From Ricinus communis (taxonomy: Eukaryota; Streptophyta; Magnoliopsida; Malpighiales; Euphorbiaceae), in contig NC_063260.1 in the NCBI RefSeq assembly GCF_019578655.1, forward strand, positions 29,412,888 through 29,476,887: DNA of 64,000 nucleotides. Reading direction: 5' to 3'. Below, piece after piece: positions 62,101-64,000 of this stretch. The notes under the pieces were generated by a model. The model had not been told where the DNA came from and ran no database searches. It saw nothing but the letters and a program-made list of their open reading frames with translations. How positions within the stretch are numbered: the first letter of the stretch is position 1; the number at the start of each line of letters is the position of its first letter. The position numbers and the translations under genes are program-made.

Positions 62101-64000
62101 CACTAATTATTTGTTATTCTGTCTTGTGTAGTTTGATACCGACTTTGTGGTCCAGAGCACTTTGACAATGAATGAAGACCTTTTGAGCACAAAGTACAAG
62201 GACAAGTTAGAACCATCATATAAAGTAATAGCATAGATCTTATTTTCTTGAATCTCTCTCTCTCTCTCTCTCTCTCTCGTCTAGACAATTTCTCTCTCGC
62301 TTTTATGGTCTAGACAATTTTCAAGTACTTTTGTATTTTGGAAAGAGAATTGACTTGCGAATTTGTTTGCAAACTTGCAATTCTCTGCTGTTTTAATCAA
62401 ACAGGGACTCATCCATGAAGTGTTCACAACAATATTGCGTGGCTTGTCTGGTGCTAAAGTAACTAAGCCAGGAAAATTCCGTAGCTGTCAAGATGGTTAT
62501 GCTGTGAAGTCATCGTTGAAAGCTGAAGACGGCCTCTTATATCCACTTGAGAAAAGTTTCTTCTTCTTACCCAAACCTCCAACCCTCATTCTGCATGAGG
62601 AGGTAGTATAAAAAGAATAACATTGAATTTTAAGATTGTGCATGCTGCAGAATGTGTCTGATTTGGTACTTTAATATGAATCTGATGGACAGTTTTTAGG
62701 TTTCGACCTGTTGCCTGATATTTCCTTTTTCTCTCGATTCCTGTACTAGATTGACTATGTTGAATTCGAGAGGCATGCAACAGGTAGCTCGAATATGCAT
62801 TACTTTGATCTTCTTATAAGACTCAAAACGGAGCAAGAGCATCTATTCCGCAATATCCAGAGAAATGAATACCACAATCTTTTTGACTTCATCAGGTTTG
62901 TTGCATTATCTCTTGTGGATACAGTGCTTGTGCTTATGTTATTTCTTGACTTCATTTTTTTAATTATCTACACAGTGGGAAGGGCTTGAAAATTATGAAC
63001 CTGGGTGATATGAAAACCACAAATGGAGTGGCTGCTGTTCTCCAGAATGATGATGATGATGCAGTTGACCCACATCTCGAGCGCATTAAGAATGAAGCTG
63101 GAGATGAGAGTGATGAAGAGGTGAAATTATTTCGTTAGTATTTGAACTTTATGGTTTATCTTTCAGAAGCTTAGATTCATGAATTGGTAGTTTGGTGGGA
63201 CTCATTTCATTTTCATAAATTGCATACACACACAAGCACTCGGACCAATTGTTTGACATTTATGCGTCTTTTTATGCTGATATCATGATTCCAAAATTAT
63301 CAGGATTCAGATTTTGTTGCTGACAAAGATGATGGAGGTTCTCCTACCGACGATTCTGGGGAGGAAGATTCTGATGGTAGTTTAAGTGGAGATGGAACAG
63401 AGGCAAGCCTTTTCTATATCAATTTCTCTTGATAGTTTATTTAAAAAGATTTTTGGTTATATTCTATTGTAACCTTAGTAAATGAATGGCCAATTTCAGA
63501 AGCATGTGAGGAAGGAATCTACAAAGGAGCCATCATCCTCTAAGGCAGCTCCTAAGAAGAGATCCAAAGATGGAAATGATGATGGTAAGAAGAAAAAACA
63601 GAAGAAGAAGAAGGATCCAAATGCACCAAAGAAGGCGATGTCTGGTTTCATGTTCTTTTCGCAGATGGAGAGGGAGGTAGGCTCAGTGCTTTTTCTTTGG
63701 AATCAAATTTAAATATATGATTTAATAACACTATTTGGATATGCTGCTAATCTTATTGTATTGGTTGGTAACAGAATGTTAAGAAAAGTAATCCTGGCAT
63801 TGCTTTTGGGGATGTTGGAAAAATACTCGGGGACAAGTGGAAAAAGCTGTCAGGTTAATATTTCTTCTGGCCACTTGTGTTCTTTTTTTTTTTTTTTTTC
63901 TTGGTTTCCTAATGTGAGTTATTAGAGTGATGTTCCTGCTAAAGTATAAGTCTTTCTCAATGTACCTGCTATTGGTATGCAGCGGAGGAGAAAGAACCGT
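59155..64000 (+). CDS. SSRP1: FACT complex subunit SSRP1 (HMG-box histone chaperone), incomplete at the window edge
   Basis: With SPT16 it forms FACT, which loosens and rebuilds nucleosomes during transcription and replication. Exons: 59155-59208, 60023-60208, 60512-60617, 60797-60933, 61155-61238, 61365-61459, 61617-61725, 61915-62001, 62132-62224, 62405-62602, 62750-62895, 62976-63120, 63304-63402, 63500-63676, 63775-63853 and 63983 to beyond 64000. About 604 codons are visible of the ~640 expected. Domains in order: POB3-like N-terminal PH domain ([34 protein letters not shown]); the SSRP1 and Rtt106-like PH region ([20 protein letters not shown] to IDYVEFERH); an acidic stretch ([11 protein letters not shown]); a Lys-rich segment; and the start of the HMG box ([20 protein letters not shown], then GDKWKKLS). 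The start matches the family N-terminus. The intron after 63402 appears to use a GC donor. Intron 1 is long and carries a telo-box. Confidence 0.97.
59217..59276 (+). repeat. CT-rich microsatellite at the start of SSRP1 intron 1
   Basis: CTCTTT and TCTCGC units in a row just after the first donor site. CT-rich tracts next to the start are common in plant genes and can raise expression; no effect can be read from the sequence. Confidence 0.75.
59375..59383 (+). promoter_or_regulatory. Telo-box (AAACCCTAA) in SSRP1 intron 1
   Basis: An exact AAACCCTAA is followed by looser copies (AAACCCTAG at 59518, GAACCCTAA at about 59662) in the same intron. In plants telo-boxes accumulate near the 5' ends of genes for translation and cell-cycle functions, often together with other motifs. 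Confidence 0.45.
62255..62279 (+). repeat. (CT)n microsatellite in SSRP1 intron 9
   Basis: About 12 CT/TC units, followed by two near-repeats of the phrase GTCTAGACAATTT at about 62279 and 62309. Confidence 0.9.

Overview
The window is nuclear DNA from a eudicot plant. Genes are split by AT-rich GT-AG introns, the intergenic DNA is very AT-rich, and the gene families are typical of flowering plants (WRKY group IIb, a WRINKLED-type double-AP2 factor, a plant cysteine oxidase, a DUF7906 protein like Arabidopsis At3g28720, SSRP1). Protein similarity recalled from memory points to Malpighiales/Euphorbiaceae (castor bean-like), but I cannot prove the species from the sequence.

Layout. 1-1289 (-): 5' part of a secreted-type aldose 1-epimerase gene, cut by the window edge. 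3194-6627 (-): complete cytosolic-type tyrosyl-tRNA synthetase, 10 exons, 381 aa. About 8713-15279 (+): a decayed PQQ-repeat (polyvinylalcohol dehydrogenase-like) pseudogene split by a dead Ty1/copia retrotransposon (about 9506-14280). 17754-22363 (+): GUF1/LepA-type mitochondrial translation GTPase, 11 exons, 673 aa. 24178-27662 (-): WRKY group IIb factor, 5 exons, 560 aa, with a W-box cluster upstream. 27663-35748: about 8 kb without an intact gene, holding a Ty3/gypsy fossil near 32.3 kb. 35749-38463 (-): plant cysteine oxidase, 5 exons, 373 aa, with an unusual decapeptide-repeat insertion. 38464-46249: gene-poor AT-rich DNA with a tandem duplication near 40 kb. 46250-49501 (+): F-box/WD40 pseudogene (At3g52030-like) with its exons in order but several lesions. 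50436-52466 (+): intronless DUF7906 membrane protein, 676 aa. 52485-54880: two diverged copies of that gene's 3' flank. 55154-57049 (-): WRI-type AP2 factor, 8 exons including a 9-nt micro-exon, 375 aa. 59155-64000 (+): SSRP1, the HMG-box subunit of FACT, running off the right edge, with an E2F-like site and TATA box upstream.

The genes do not form a pathway or cluster. They are independent housekeeping genes (tRNA charging, mitochondrial translation, chromatin) and regulatory genes (WRKY, AP2, cysteine oxidase oxygen sensor), as expected in ordinary plant euchromatin. I found no convincing new multi-gene system. The most unusual objects are the repeat insertion inside the cysteine oxidase, the two in-place pseudogenes, and the duplicated 3' flank of the DUF7906 gene. 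Exon borders were read by eye from splice signals, continuity of reading frame and remembered family conservation; no alignment was run.
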